This document shows positions 16,119 through 24,718 of a stretch of DNA of 35,062 nt, piece after piece. The stretch's first letter is position 1. Each line of letters opens with the position of its first letter. The notes under the pieces were generated by a model. That model saw only the letters and a list, made by a program, of their open reading frames with translations. It was not told where the DNA came from and searched no databases. This stretch comes from an uncultured Clostridia bacterium (lineage in GTDB: Bacteria > Bacillota > Clostridia > Peptostreptococcales > Anaerovoracaceae). The translations under genes were made by a program, and so were the position numbers. The DNA lies in NCBI GenBank assembly GCA_945828095.1, contig CALZOZ010000013.1:1-35062 (forward strand), given 5' to 3'.

Positions 16119-16583
16119 TTACCTCATACATCCCTTCACAAACTTCAGCGGCACATCCATGCGCTCCGCTACCTGTTCCGGGCTCATTCCGCTATCAAGA
16201 AAGCGTCTGCACACAGTCTTTATGTTTTCACCCACCTCTATGATATGTCCGTCAGGGTCGAAAAAGCGAACTACACGCTGGCCCCAGGCATGCTCCTTTA
16301 TCGGGTGTACGTAGTGTATGTCAAGACCGCTCAGCTTTTCTGCGAAAGCATCGAAGTCATCTTCCTCAAAATATATCTCGCTGACTTTGCCGCACCAGCC
16401 CAGCTCCCCGCATTCCCTATCTATAAATTCAGCCCAGCTTTCCGCAGTCTGAAGGCTCAGTCCGCCTGTAAGAGTAACATTTGCACCGAAATCTACAGTC
16501 TTGCGCAGTCCCAGCACACTTTTATAAAAGTTTACAGACCGTTCCATGTCGGTCACAACTAATAGCGGGTTCTTAAATTTCAT
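16119..16583 (-). CDS. VOC (glyoxalase/bleomycin-resistance fold) family protein
   Basis: A 154-residue single VOC-domain protein: N-terminal LLVVTDMERSVNFYKSVLGL and C-terminal WGQRVVRFFDPDGHIIEVGE, the paired beta-alpha-beta motifs of the family, followed by a helical tail of about 35 residues (SPEQVAERMDVP) seen in related proteins. Members bind a metal or small ligand, and act as lyases, dioxygenases or drug-binding proteins; the substrate here is unknown. It overlaps the TetR stop by an ATGA and is translationally coupled to it, so it is probably controlled by that regulator. Confidence 0.85.
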   Translation of the reverse strand: MKFKNPLLVVTDMERSVNFYKSVLGLRKTVDFGANVTLTGGLSLQTAESWAEFIDRECGELGWCGKVSEIYFEEDDFDAFAEKLSGLDIHYVHPIKEHAWGQRVVRFFDPDGHIIEVGENIKTVCRRFLDSGMSPEQVAERMDVPLKFVKGCMR

Positions 16584-17221
16584 ATCGGCAGGTCACCTAC
16601 TTCCATTTCAGATTCTTCTTTTTTCACAGGTGTTACTGTTTCCCTTTCCAGTCCGCCTGACTTGATAAACATCATCATTCCCATAAAGGTCTGTCCCAGC
16701 AGCTCATTTATCTCCGCTTCAGTGAATTTATATACCCCCGCAGCACACAGTGTTCCGATGCCGAATGTAAAAATCCAGCTTTGTTTGAACAGTGCCATGG
16801 CCTCTTTCTCCGAAAGGCTGTAGTCTCTCATTATTACATCTATGCATCTGCTGGACATGATTCCCAGGTTATCTAAGATCTGCTCGAAGCTCAGAGGCTC
16901 TTTAGTCTCGGTCATAAACAGCATCTGGAAAAGCTTCGGTTCCTCTATGGAAAAAAGAATCATCTGCATACCGAACTGTTTGAATGCAGGTGTGTATTCT
17001 TCTGCCCTGAGTGCAAAATCGTTAAAACGATTGATGGCCGCCTTGCGAACTTCCTGCTGAACTTCTTCCATGTTTTTAAACAGGGTAAAAATCGGTCTTG
17101 CCGAACTGCCAAGTCTTTCTCCCAGATCTCTTGCTGTAAGTGCTGACATTCCCCGCTCGCTTACCAGCTGCAGAGCTGTCTCAATTATTTCTTCTCTGGT
17201 AAATTTAGGTTTCGGAGGCAT
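16580..17221 (-). CDS. TetR-family transcriptional regulator
   Basis: A 213-residue regulator with a helix-turn-helix at about residues 8-50 (FTREEIIETALQLV, then SALTARDLGERLGSSARPIF) and a helical C-terminal domain with a WHG/TetR_C-type pattern. The start is set at the ATG at 17221, 7 nt after AAAGGAG; an upstream in-frame ATG at 17260 would bury that site. It heads the TetR-VOC-GNAT operon and follows a consensus promoter with repeated motifs just downstream of the -10, suggesting autoregulation. Confidence 0.88.
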   Translation of the reverse strand: MPPKPKFTREEIIETALQLVSERGMSALTARDLGERLGSSARPIFTLFKNMEEVQQEVRKAAINRFNDFALRAEEYTPAFKQFGMQMILFSIEEPKLFQMLFMTETKEPLSFEQILDNLGIMSSRCIDVIMRDYSLSEKEAMALFKQSWIFTFGIGTLCAAGVYKFTEAEINELLGQTFMGMMMFIKSGGLERETVTPVKKEESEMEVGDLPI

Positions 17222-17270
17222 TGCAATTCTCCTTTCGTATCTCTTCCCCTTCTTCTTCAATGCAATTTAC

Positions 17271-17332
17271 GTTTTAAAACATTTGATTTAAAACATCCGT
17301 TTTATTATAAGGCGACAAAACACTTTTGTCAA
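17271..17332 (-). promoter_or_regulatory. Consensus promoter with downstream TTTAAAACAT repeats
   Basis: On the minus strand TTGACA (17327-17332), a 17-bp spacer and TATAAT (17304-17309) are perfect sigma-A hexamers. Immediately downstream, TTTAAAACAT (plus strand) occurs at 17273-17282 and 17287-17296, 14 bp apart, a likely TetR operator near the transcription start. Confidence 0.75.
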
Positions 17333-17405
17333 TATATGTTCATGTATCTTCTAAAAAATCAACCCCTGCTTTTTTAAGGCTAAGGGCTGAATACTTACTT
17401 ACTAT

Positions 17406-18422
17406 TTACGAATTCTTTCTGTTGACAACCGCTGCGGCGATTCCTCTCCATGCTGCAAATATAAGTGCGGCTACAGGCCAGATAATCCATGTTTCATCCC
17501 AGTTGTCATTCGGCAGGCTGACTGCCAGATATACAGCAGTTGTTAAAATCCAGTATGCCCCGGACAGTGCTCCGAGAATTCCCTTCTTTCCCGCTTTGTT
17601 TCTGCGGGTATACTCACCCTCTTCGAGAAGTTTCTCGTAGCTGGTCCACCTGATTCCGCCGTTGATAAAGAAAACCACACCGATTCCCACCATTATGAGC
17701 AGCAAACATACTCCCACGATTGCTGCAAAACCGCTTTCCGATATAAGAAATGCTCCGAACAGAGGAACAACCGAAAGAATAGCAAAGCATGTTCCTATTA
17801 CATTGTTTCTGATATAGGTTTCTTTGTAGGTCGCCTTGCGTTCCTTTACCATTCCGGTCACACCGTACTCTGTTTCTATATTTTCCGTTTCCAGAAAATC
17901 AAACTGTTTTGTCATGCCGCCACATGAAATGAATATGGCTACTGCAAAAGCTACCATGATAAACATTATAATCAGTCCAGCTATTCCGGCTTTGTCCTCA
18001 TTAAAGGGAAGTATTCCTGCTTCAGCTCCTCCTGCCATAAATATCACCAGAACAGGCGATACTATACAAAGGAAAGTTGCAAGCGCGACTTTTCCGGCTG
18101 TCCTTTCTTTCGCTGCGAGGAATTCGTTTGCTTCCTCCATAGAAACCTTTCTGACCGGTTCCGCCGGCTCGTCATTGTACCCTGCTGAGTTCGAAGCAGC
18201 CCCGACAGCAGACTGCATCGCCTCTATCTCGTCCTTAAGTAGATAATCTGTAGTAACTCCGAAAATCTGAGCCAGAAGCAGTATCTTATCCAGATCCGGT
18301 ATTGACTGGGCGCTTTCCCACTTGGATACGGACTGGCGGGTTACGTTAATCTTTTCTGCCAGTTCCTCCTGTGACCATCCGTTTTTCTTTCTCAATTCTA
18401 TAAGCTTATCTGCAAAAATCAT
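17406..18422 (-). CDS. Membrane-anchored XRE-family transcriptional regulator
   Basis: A 338-residue protein with an N-terminal lambda-repressor-like helix-turn-helix (about residues 5-60: LRKKNGWSQEELAEKINVTRQSVSKWES) followed by a linker and a C-terminal part with about six hydrophobic membrane segments (near 110-130, 145-170, 208-228, 230-255, 285-305, 312-330). HTH proteins with multi-pass C-termini are common in Clostridia; they may sense membrane state, but no ligand is known. GGAGG lies about 6 nt before the ATG. It stands alone, flanked by a terminator upstream; no convincing terminator follows. Target genes unknown. Confidence 0.85.
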   Translation of the reverse strand: MIFADKLIELRKKNGWSQEELAEKINVTRQSVSKWESAQSIPDLDKILLLAQIFGVTTDYLLKDEIEAMQSAVGAASNSAGYNDEPAEPVRKVSMEEANEFLAAKERTAGKVALATFLCIVSPVLVIFMAGGAEAGILPFNEDKAGIAGLIIMFIMVAFAVAIFISCGGMTKQFDFLETENIETEYGVTGMVKERKATYKETYIRNNVIGTCFAILSVVPLFGAFLISESGFAAIVGVCLLLIMVGIGVVFFINGGIRWTSYEKLLEEGEYTRRNKAGKKGILGALSGAYWILTTAVYLAVSLPNDNWDETWIIWPVAALIFAAWRGIAAAVVNRKNS

Positions 18423-18574
18423 TTTTTACCTCCGATTCCATCCGGCTGTTTGCCGTGTGCTTTTGATGGACTAAAATTACCATTTTTAACCGGCTCAATC
18501 TACCAAGCGAGCCCGTCAATTTGTCAACTGCCGGTTGCATTTCAATAATATATGGTTTTTTCGGTTCTGTAAAG

Positions 18575-18604
18575 CAAAAAACAGCACCTACAATATGCAG
18601 GTGC
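18575..18604 (-). terminator. Intrinsic terminator of the glycosyltransferase operon
   Basis: On the minus strand GCACCT (18599-18604) and AGGTGC (18584-18589) form a stem with a 9-nt loop, followed by a T-rich TGTTTTTTG tract, immediately after the glycosyltransferase stop. Confidence 0.8.
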
Positions 18605-18608
18605 ACCT

Positions 18609-19556
18609 TTATCCCCTTTCCCTGATGATATAAACAGGCCTTTTCTTACTTTCCAGACAATCTTTATAAATATAAAGTCCCATTATGTAAATGCTTATAA
18701 GCTGAACTCCGGCCAAAAGCATCACAACACAGATAATCAGTTCTGTTCCGCTCATCTGCCCTGTTCCTGAAATGAGCTGAATAGCCTTTACCATAGCAAA
18801 GACGAGTCCGGCAATGATGGATGTCAAACCAAGTAAGCCGGGCAGCCTCAGCGGAGCAGAAGAAAAAGATATTATTCCTTCAGCAGCATATTTGAACAGG
18901 CTTTTAAATGACCATTTGGTGCTTCCGCAGGTTCTTTCAACATTGTCAAACTCAAGCCATTTGGTTCGAAATCCCACGAAGCAGAAGATACCCTTCATAT
19001 AACGGTTGTACTCGCCCGTGTTAATGATAGCATCCGTCATTTTTCGGCACATCATCCTAAAATCTCCCTGGCCGTCTCTCATATCCATGTGTGTCAGCCT
19101 GCTGCTTACACGATAAAAAGCTCTGGAGAGGAATGCTCTTAAACCGCCGTCACCTTCGCGACCTTTGCGTTTTCCGCCGCAGCAGTCCCATCCCTCTATG
19201 CTTACGGCTCTATACATATAAGGAAGGAGAGTCGGAGGATGCTGCAGGTCCGCATCCATTATGACACAGTAATCACCCTTTGCCTCTTTGAGTCCGGCGA
19301 ACATGGCGGCTTCCTTTCCAAAATTTCTCGAAAATGAAATGTACCTGCATCTTTCATCTTGTCTTTTCAATTTTTTTAAATATTCAGCCGTTTTGTCGGT
19401 ACTGCCGTCATCTACAAATATAAACTCATAATCTGCATTTTCAATACTGCAAAGTACCTCTGAGGTTTTTTCATAAAACATAGGCAGGCTTTCTTCCTCG
19501 TTGAAACATGGCACTATGACGCTTATCAGATCTGTTGTCAGATTACTAGGCTTCAT
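18609..19556 (-). CDS. Family 2 glycosyltransferase, CsbB/GtrB-like (undecaprenyl-phosphate sugar transferase)
   Basis: A 315-residue protein with an N-terminal GT-A catalytic domain (ISVIVPCFNEEESLP, then FVDDGSTDKT and the metal-binding DADLQHPP) and two C-terminal membrane helices (about 235-258 and 268-292), the architecture of enzymes that load a sugar from a UDP donor onto undecaprenyl phosphate. AGGAGG sits 8 nt before the ATG. It overlaps GtrA by 11 bases and is last in the YfhO-GtrA-GT2 operon. In Bacillus and Listeria relatives, CsbB-type transferase, GtcA-type flippase and YfhO-type GT-C enzyme cooperate to glycosylate lipoteichoic acid; the same division of labour is inferred here. 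Confidence 0.88.
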   Translation of the reverse strand: MKPSNLTTDLISVIVPCFNEEESLPMFYEKTSEVLCSIENADYEFIFVDDGSTDKTAEYLKKLKRQDERCRYISFSRNFGKEAAMFAGLKEAKGDYCVIMDADLQHPPTLLPYMYRAVSIEGWDCCGGKRKGREGDGGLRAFLSRAFYRVSSRLTHMDMRDGQGDFRMMCRKMTDAIINTGEYNRYMKGIFCFVGFRTKWLEFDNVERTCGSTKWSFKSLFKYAAEGIISFSSAPLRLPGLLGLTSIIAGLVFAMVKAIQLISGTGQMSGTELIICVVMLLAGVQLISIYIMGLYIYKDCLESKKRPVYIIRERG

Positions 19557-19980
19557 GTCTAAGACCTCCTTTCCTGAAAATACCGTATTTGCAGGCTGTA
19601 TAGTTTGCGATAACAGTTACGATGCTTACCACCAGTTTAGATATGATCTCATCTGCTCCCATAATGCTTATTAGCAGGTAAAGCAGCATATTTTCTGCAA
19701 TCAGTGTGGCAAAGCGCAGCCCGGCAAAACGAAAGAATTCTCCGACAGGATTGCCCACGGATTTAAAAACTACTCTTCGATTCATGAAAAAGGCGAAGGC
19801 TACTGCTCCGCACCATGCCAGCGTGTTGGCCAGAATATACCTCACGGATACGGATGTGAGTCCAAAATATATTACATAATTTACTGCTGTAGTCATACCT
19901 CCTGTCAATATGTAGCGCAGCAACTCCATCTGTAGCAGTTTGCTAAGCTTTGCTTCCCATTCGGTTGATAGTTTTTTCAT
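19546..19980 (-). CDS. GtrA/GtcA-family membrane protein (putative lipid-linked sugar flippase)
   Basis: A 144-residue protein with four membrane segments, the GtrA signature at the N-terminus (RYILTGGMTTAVNYVIYF) and FFMNRRVVFKS between helices two and three. GtrA/GtcA proteins are thought to move undecaprenyl-phosphate-linked sugars across the membrane. The start is the ATG at 19980 with GAAGGAG just upstream; an ATG at 20007 lies before the site. It overlaps the end of YfhO by 38 bases and the start of the GT2 gene by 11, so the three proteins are tightly coupled. Confidence 0.87.
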   Translation of the reverse strand: MKKLSTEWEAKLSKLLQMELLRYILTGGMTTAVNYVIYFGLTSVSVRYILANTLAWCGAVAFAFFMNRRVVFKSVGNPVGEFFRFAGLRFATLIAENMLLYLLISIMGADEIISKLVVSIVTVIANYTACKYGIFRKGGLRHEA

Positions 19981-22336
19981 TTTTTCTCCTTCTTTCTGTA
20001 ATCTCATATATCCAAATCAGTACGAATACTGCCGCAGCCGTCAGGCTTGCAATTTTTCCTTCAATGTATCCCGGAGCGGTGAAAGTCAGTTTTATGTGAT
20101 GATTTCCGCCCTCAAGAGGAAAGCCCATAAAGGACATGTTTATCTTCTCTATTTTTGTTTCTTTACCGTCTACATAAGCTTTATATCCATTTCTGAAAGG
20201 GTAGGATGATGCGAAAAAGCCTTTCTTCGGCATGCTGACAGTACCTTCAAAGACCATCTCTTCGTTTTCGTTTCCCGCAGTGTGCTCATAATCAGTCTGA
20301 GGAACAATTATGCTTTTAAGATTCTCATCGCCTGTCAGTCTTTCTGAATTCATAACCCATAAACGAATATCCCTGATGCTGTATTCTCCTTTTGAAAAAG
20401 TGAGGTCCAATGTACCCTCCTGTTCTGAAAGTGCCGGCAGTATAAATATGAAGTCATTGTTGTTGTTCGGGTACGGTGCTGTCGCCCCGGAAAGCTTGTT
20501 GGTTACCCCATTGATTGTCACGACAAGTTCATGCCCGCTCGGTGCCTCCACATGAAACGCTATTATCAGAATTTTATCTTTGATACTCTTGTCTAATGGC
20601 AATGAGATTTCTTTCTTCTTTTGTAGAGCAAAATCATATTGTTTTTTTCCATCCCGGTCCAAAGAAGCGCTATCACTTAAAAGCTGTTCGGGCAAAAGTT
20701 CCTCAATGGCCGTCTCAAAATCATCTGCAGATACAAAATCTCCTTGGTCTACAGATACCGCTGCCCCATCACTTATTACAGTTCTAAAGCAAAGTGCCTC
20801 AATGTTATATGGAAAATCCAGGTTTTTGAATTCACTTTCTTTCATAAAACTTGTGGTGCCATAGCATACGGGAAGCACTTTTTTGTTTTCCTTCATTATC
20901 TGCTGCGCGCCTCCCAGTCCGTACCTTACTCCCATAAAGTAATTGAAGAAAACGTTTCTGCCCGGTACCAGAGCCACTCTGTTTCTTATAGGTATGGCAT
21001 TTTTCATAGTGTCGTAAAAGAAACTGCTGTAGCAGTCATTGGTGACTGATGAATACATTCCTGTGCTTCCTGCCCCTTCTGCCTCAATCAGGTTGCAGCA
21101 GGTAAAGCTTTCGTCAAGGAGTTCGTACCTGTAAAGCTTATTAAGGTCAAGGTCAGCATCAGGCAGCAGCGATTTATCCCCTGCAATGTATTTTTCCGTG
21201 CAATTGGCTGTTAAACTTACACACACCGGCAGCACAAGCATTGCCGCTGCCAGGTGTCTGCTTCTGAAGATGTCCATACATGTTTCTCTGCACACAAGGC
21301 ATACCAGCGGAAGCATCGGTATTAAAATCTTAGCTCTGGCATAAAGAAAGCCGTTAAGTACCAGGCTAAAAACAGGAAACAAGAAAAACACCGCAAGGCA
21401 TGCGGATAATAATCTGGTTTTTTTCTTGGCAACTCCTGCTGCCAGACAAAGAGCACCGACAATGTCCATACCACAGCCATATGGGCTGAAAAGCAGCCCT
21501 TCCAAAGTGAAATCAAATACTTTAAGATTTTCTGCTGCAAATGCGCCTCCGTCCTTGCTGGTGGAAAGGATATCAAGGCCTGTAGGAAGCAGCAGCACAG
21601 CTGCCATGCCTGTAGCCAAAATCACAGCTGCTGCCGCTCTTACTAATAGCGTACCCCTATTCTTAAAGCCGCTGCCATCCTCTGCAAGTCTGCTTAAGAA
21701 ATAAATGAAGCACGCAACAAGACATGAAAAAGCATAAAAAAAGCTATGAATATATATCAAGAAAATCCCTGCCGTAAGCATACAAATCTTATTTTTTTCT
21801 ATGAGCCTGTCTACACCTAGCAATGCTGTTATCAAAAACGGCATATAGTTTACGAAAATTATCTGATGATGGCTGTGATAAAAGCACGTCGCACATGCAA
21901 ACAGCACCGATGCAAAAAAGGAAGTAAATATACTGTGAGAAGTCGCTCCTTCTGATCCTTTCGGATGAGGTTTTCTAAGCCAATAAAAACACAGATTCAC
22001 GGAAGCCACGTAGCCGAGCAGTGCGTATCCGGCGATAATATATTTCATGTTCACAGATGGCATCAGGCATGAAATCAGCACGTCAGGCCTGAGAAGCCCG
22101 TAATATGCGAAATCGTAAATGCTGCTGCCGCCTCCCAGAGGCACGAACTGCGGTATGAGCTTTCCTGTGTCCAGCATTAAACGCCGCAGGCTTTCAGCGA
22201 TGGTCAGGTGCTGAGTATACCAGTCCCCTTCTGAACCGTAAAACGAACCTGCCGGTACCGGCAGCAGCGCCAGTGCAAGTACAAGCGCTGTCAATGCCAT
22301 ATGACACAGAAGTATTTTTTGTTTATCTCCTGCCAT
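19943..22336 (-). CDS. YfhO-family membrane protein (GT-C-type glycosyltransferase)
   Basis: A 797-residue protein with about 12 hydrophobic segments in the N-terminal half, a large extracytoplasmic domain (about residues 390-760) and one terminal helix. The first loop carries DWYTQH and PLGGGSSIYDFAYY, typical of the YfhO family, which uses polyprenyl-phosphate sugars outside the cell. Length is close to the family's usual 800-900. An overlapping six-codon ORF (ATG at 22343) sits between a GGGGG purine run and the YfhO start. It is first in the YfhO-GtrA-GT2 operon, whose promoter carries the same boxes as the adjacent two-component system. Confidence 0.87.
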   Translation of the reverse strand: MAGDKQKILLCHMALTALVLALALLPVPAGSFYGSEGDWYTQHLTIAESLRRLMLDTGKLIPQFVPLGGGSSIYDFAYYGLLRPDVLISCLMPSVNMKYIIAGYALLGYVASVNLCFYWLRKPHPKGSEGATSHSIFTSFFASVLFACATCFYHSHHQIIFVNYMPFLITALLGVDRLIEKNKICMLTAGIFLIYIHSFFYAFSCLVACFIYFLSRLAEDGSGFKNRGTLLVRAAAAVILATGMAAVLLLPTGLDILSTSKDGGAFAAENLKVFDFTLEGLLFSPYGCGMDIVGALCLAAGVAKKKTRLLSACLAVFFLFPVFSLVLNGFLYARAKILIPMLPLVCLVCRETCMDIFRSRHLAAAMLVLPVCVSLTANCTEKYIAGDKSLLPDADLDLNKLYRYELLDESFTCCNLIEAEGAGSTGMYSSVTNDCYSSFFYDTMKNAIPIRNRVALVPGRNVFFNYFMGVRYGLGGAQQIMKENKKVLPVCYGTTSFMKESEFKNLDFPYNIEALCFRTVISDGAAVSVDQGDFVSADDFETAIEELLPEQLLSDSASLDRDGKKQYDFALQKKKEISLPLDKSIKDKILIIAFHVEAPSGHELVVTINGVTNKLSGATAPYPNNNNDFIFILPALSEQEGTLDLTFSKGEYSIRDIRLWVMNSERLTGDENLKSIIVPQTDYEHTAGNENEEMVFEGTVSMPKKGFFASSYPFRNGYKAYVDGKETKIEKINMSFMGFPLEGGNHHIKLTFTAPGYIEGKIASLTAAAVFVLIWIYEITERRRKNEKTINRMGSKA

Positions 22337-22379
22337 TTTCCATCGGTCCCCCTTCTTTCCCTTTCTCTTTTATGCTCTT

Positions 22380-22443
22380 ATCATAATGCCTGAAGCTTAA
22401 ATCATTTGGAATTTAATCTTAATCTTTCTTAAATAAATCTTAA
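22380..22443 (-). promoter_or_regulatory. YfhO-operon promoter with phased TTAAGA boxes
   Basis: Minus-strand TTAAGA boxes (TCTTAA on plus) start at 22417, 22427 and 22438, and a TTAAGC variant at 22395, giving 10, 11 and 22 bp steps. A TATGAT -10 (22380-22385) lies 9 bp downstream of the last box. Direct repeats at helical spacing are typical of OmpR/PhoB-family sites. Confidence 0.7.
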
Positions 22444-22486
22444 TTTCATTTCCGGCGGCATAAATGTCCGACGGCGAAAACCGAGT

Positions 22487-22519
22487 AAAAAAAAGAGCCT
22501 GCACCACTCATCCAAGCTC
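22487..22519 (-). terminator. Intrinsic terminator of the two-component operon
   Basis: On the minus strand GAGCTTG (22513-22519) pairs with CAGGCTC (22495-22501) with one wobble, followed by a T8 run (22487-22494), just after the kinase stop. Confidence 0.78.
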
Positions 22520-22530
22520 CTTAGTTCAGT

Positions 22531-23844
22531 TTATTTAATCAAGTTCTCTTGATTCGCAATTTCATCCATACCATCGGGAAATGCCAGGCGCACTTTGAAC
22601 TGGTCACAGTCGATAAATATATCGAAAAGACCTCCAAGTGCTCCTGTGTAAGTGCTTACTATTGCAAGTCCGAGGCCGTTCCCTTCACTGCTTCTTGACT
22701 TATCGCCTCTGGCAAAGCGCTCTATGATATCTTCTTTCTCGAAGTCCATCATGTAACCGGCAGTGTTGGTTATCTCCAGGCATATCTTTCTGCCCTCAAG
22801 GAGACTTTTTTCTTCCGGCTCAACGAAAGTCTTGACAAATACCCTCGTGCCTTTTGCCGAATACTTCAGAGCATTTTCTATGAGATTCTGGCAGATGCGG
22901 TACATATGGGCATTATCCGTAACAAGGCGGGTATCCTCTCCGGACAGCTGTTTGACAAAGGTCAGGCCGCTTTTATATATTTTGTCCTCCATATCGGCAA
23001 AAATCTGCTCGATAAGCCTGTTCATGTCAATGACCTCCTTATGCAGCTCAATGTTGCCACTGCTAGCCTTTGCCAACGAAAAGAGACTTTCTATCATTTC
23101 CTTGAGTTTTTCCGCTCTGCTGCTGATAACGTTCACATAATCTTGACACACAGGGCTCAGTTCCTCTTTCTTCAGCAGCTCTATGTAGCCCACCATGGAT
23201 GTGAGGGGTGTCTTCAGGTCATGAGATACATTGGAAATAAGGTCTACCTTGAGTTGTTCGCTCTTAGCAGCCTTTTCCATACTCTGCCTTTCCATTTCCA
23301 CCGCCTCAGCCATCTTTTTACGATTGATCTCAGCCGCCAAAGAAACAAACTGACTGAGTTTTTCCTTAAGATATCCAACTACCGTTACTTCAGCTCCAGT
23401 CCATTGAACTCCCACAGATATGATTAGAAGATATCCGAAGGCATAATTGTAGTAAAACCTGCTCCTGCCAAACATAATGTTCAGGAAAAACATAATCGCA
23501 CCAAGCATCAGGGCGGAAAATACAATTATAATCATCTTCTGCTGCCGCTTCCACTCTTCATTCCATTCATCATAAGGAGACTGGCTTAAAGGTGAGGGCT
23601 GCCATGCTCCATATCTCTTTTCCAGACTCTCCTTCAGAATATTATGTATACCGTAAAGCACCAGAATATTTATTATTATTCCTGCGAGAAGAACTATCCT
23701 TGTAGGCGTGCTCGGTGCTTCCCGGAATAGTTTCAGGAACAATACAAGTGCTGCCGTCAATGAAGTCCAGCCTGCGATTATCCTGCGGTTTCTCTTCACA
23801 ATGTCCGATGCCCTACTTGCTATACTTTTCCATTTTGTATCCAA
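22531..23844 (-). CDS. Membrane sensor histidine kinase
   Basis: A 437-residue kinase with four hydrophobic segments in the first 165 residues (about 22-40, 48-66, 104-126, 132-150) and little extracytoplasmic sequence, suggesting it senses membrane state or a partner. A coiled-coil-like stretch leads to the HisKA motif VSHDLKTPLTSM (phospho-acceptor His near 210) and the HATPase boxes NLIENALKYS and GNGLGLAI. The gene overlaps the response regulator by 32 bases. Shared promoter boxes link this pair to the downstream YfhO glycosylation operon. Confidence 0.92.
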   Translation of the reverse strand: MDTKWKSIASRASDIVKRNRRIIAGWTSLTAALVLFLKLFREAPSTPTRIVLLAGIIINILVLYGIHNILKESLEKRYGAWQPSPLSQSPYDEWNEEWKRQQKMIIIVFSALMLGAIMFFLNIMFGRSRFYYNYAFGYLLIISVGVQWTGAEVTVVGYLKEKLSQFVSLAAEINRKKMAEAVEMERQSMEKAAKSEQLKVDLISNVSHDLKTPLTSMVGYIELLKKEELSPVCQDYVNVISSRAEKLKEMIESLFSLAKASSGNIELHKEVIDMNRLIEQIFADMEDKIYKSGLTFVKQLSGEDTRLVTDNAHMYRICQNLIENALKYSAKGTRVFVKTFVEPEEKSLLEGRKICLEITNTAGYMMDFEKEDIIERFARGDKSRSSEGNGLGLAIVSTYTGALGGLFDIFIDCDQFKVRLAFPDGMDEIANQENLIK

Positions 23845-24523
23845 TTCCCCACACCACCTTTACATATCTAGGATTTTTTGCGTCTATCTCTATTTTTTCT
23901 CTGATGTGCCTGATATGCACCATAACAGTGTTTTCTACCGCAAAGTCCGCCTGTTCGTTCCACACTTTTTCGTATATCTGCTCTGCTGAAAACACCTGTC
24001 CCGGATGCTCCATGAGAAGCGAGAGTATCTTATACTCGGTGGCAGTAAGTTTAACAGGCATCCCCTCTGCCAGCACAATTTTCTGTTTAAGATCCAGCAC
24101 TAACCCGCCGTTGGCTATTGTATCTCCGCCGGATTCCGGTTTGCTCCCGCCGTATGCCTTGTAGCGTCTCAGCTGTGCCTTGACCCTTGCAATGAGTTCG
24201 GCAGGATTGTATGGCTTGCTTATGTAATCATCTGCACCCAGTACCAGTCCGGAAACCTTGTCGCTTTCCTCGGTTTTGGCAGAAAGTATAATGGCAGGTA
24301 TATTGCAGTTTTCACGTATTTTCATCAATGTGGAAAGCCCGTTGAGCCGAGGCATCATCACATCCAGAAGTATCAGGTCAACCCGTGTTTTTTCCAGCAC
24401 ATTCAGTGCTTCCATACCGTCATATGCCTCCAACACATCATATCCTTCAAAGCTCAGAAGTTTACCCAGCGAGTCCACTATTTCTCTGTTGTCATCTACT
24501 ATTAAAATTCTTTCCTTATCCAT
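23813..24523 (-). CDS. OmpR/PhoB-family response regulator
   Basis: A 236-residue regulator: receiver domain (residues 1-115) with acidic pair D10-D11, phospho-acceptor D54 in LILLDVMMP and the conserved KP near 104, then a winged-helix DNA-binding domain (about 135-232) ending VWGIGYKME. No strong Shine-Dalgarno sequence is seen before the ATG. Four TTAAGA-like boxes precede its promoter, so it probably binds its own promoter, and the same architecture precedes yfhO. The signal is unknown. Confidence 0.93.
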   Translation of the reverse strand: MDKERILIVDDNREIVDSLGKLLSFEGYDVLEAYDGMEALNVLEKTRVDLILLDVMMPRLNGLSTLMKIRENCNIPAIILSAKTEESDKVSGLVLGADDYISKPYNPAELIARVKAQLRRYKAYGGSKPESGGDTIANGGLVLDLKQKIVLAEGMPVKLTATEYKILSLLMEHPGQVFSAEQIYEKVWNEQADFAVENTVMVHIRHIREKIEIDAKNPRYVKVVWGIGYKMEKYSK

Positions 24524-24571
24524 TGATGCGTTTTTCTATCCTTCCCCATTTAGTTTTCTCTTTCTTTCTCC

Positions 24572-24626
24572 ATGATAATGCATGAGTCTTAACAATCTTC
24601 TTATGTAAATCTTAAAAATCTCTTAA
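24572..24626 (-). promoter_or_regulatory. Two-component operon promoter with phased TTAAGA boxes
   Basis: Minus-strand TTAAGA boxes start (plus coordinates) at 24587, 24610 and 24621, with an ATAAGA variant at 24599: steps of 12, 11 and 11 bp. A TATCAT -10 (24572-24577) follows the last box by exactly 9 bp, as in the YfhO promoter. Confidence 0.72.
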
Positions 24627-24641
24627 TCCGGTTCTTCTCAG

Positions 24642-24668
24642 AAAAATACCCGCAGCGCAAACCGCGGG
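24642..24668 (-). terminator. Intrinsic terminator of fhs
   Basis: On the minus strand CCCGC (24664-24668) and GCGGG (24649-24653) form a GC-rich stem extended by weaker pairs, followed by TATTTTT. A second perfect 8-bp hairpin, GAAAACAG/CTGTTTTC (24688-24708), lies between it and the fhs stop. Confidence 0.75.
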
Positions 24669-24718
24669 CATTACAAATACATTTTCAGAAAACAGCTATG
24701 CTGTTTTCGCTGGATTTG

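Noticed and set aside
18488-18536. AACCGGC/GCCGGTT inverted pair upstream of the XRE gene
   Set aside because: Seven-base arms 35 bp apart with no supporting symmetry or promoter match; likely chance.
22323-22343. Six-codon upstream ORF before yfhO
   Set aside because: It is open by chance in an A/G-rich leader; too short to claim, so mentioned only in the yfhO entry.
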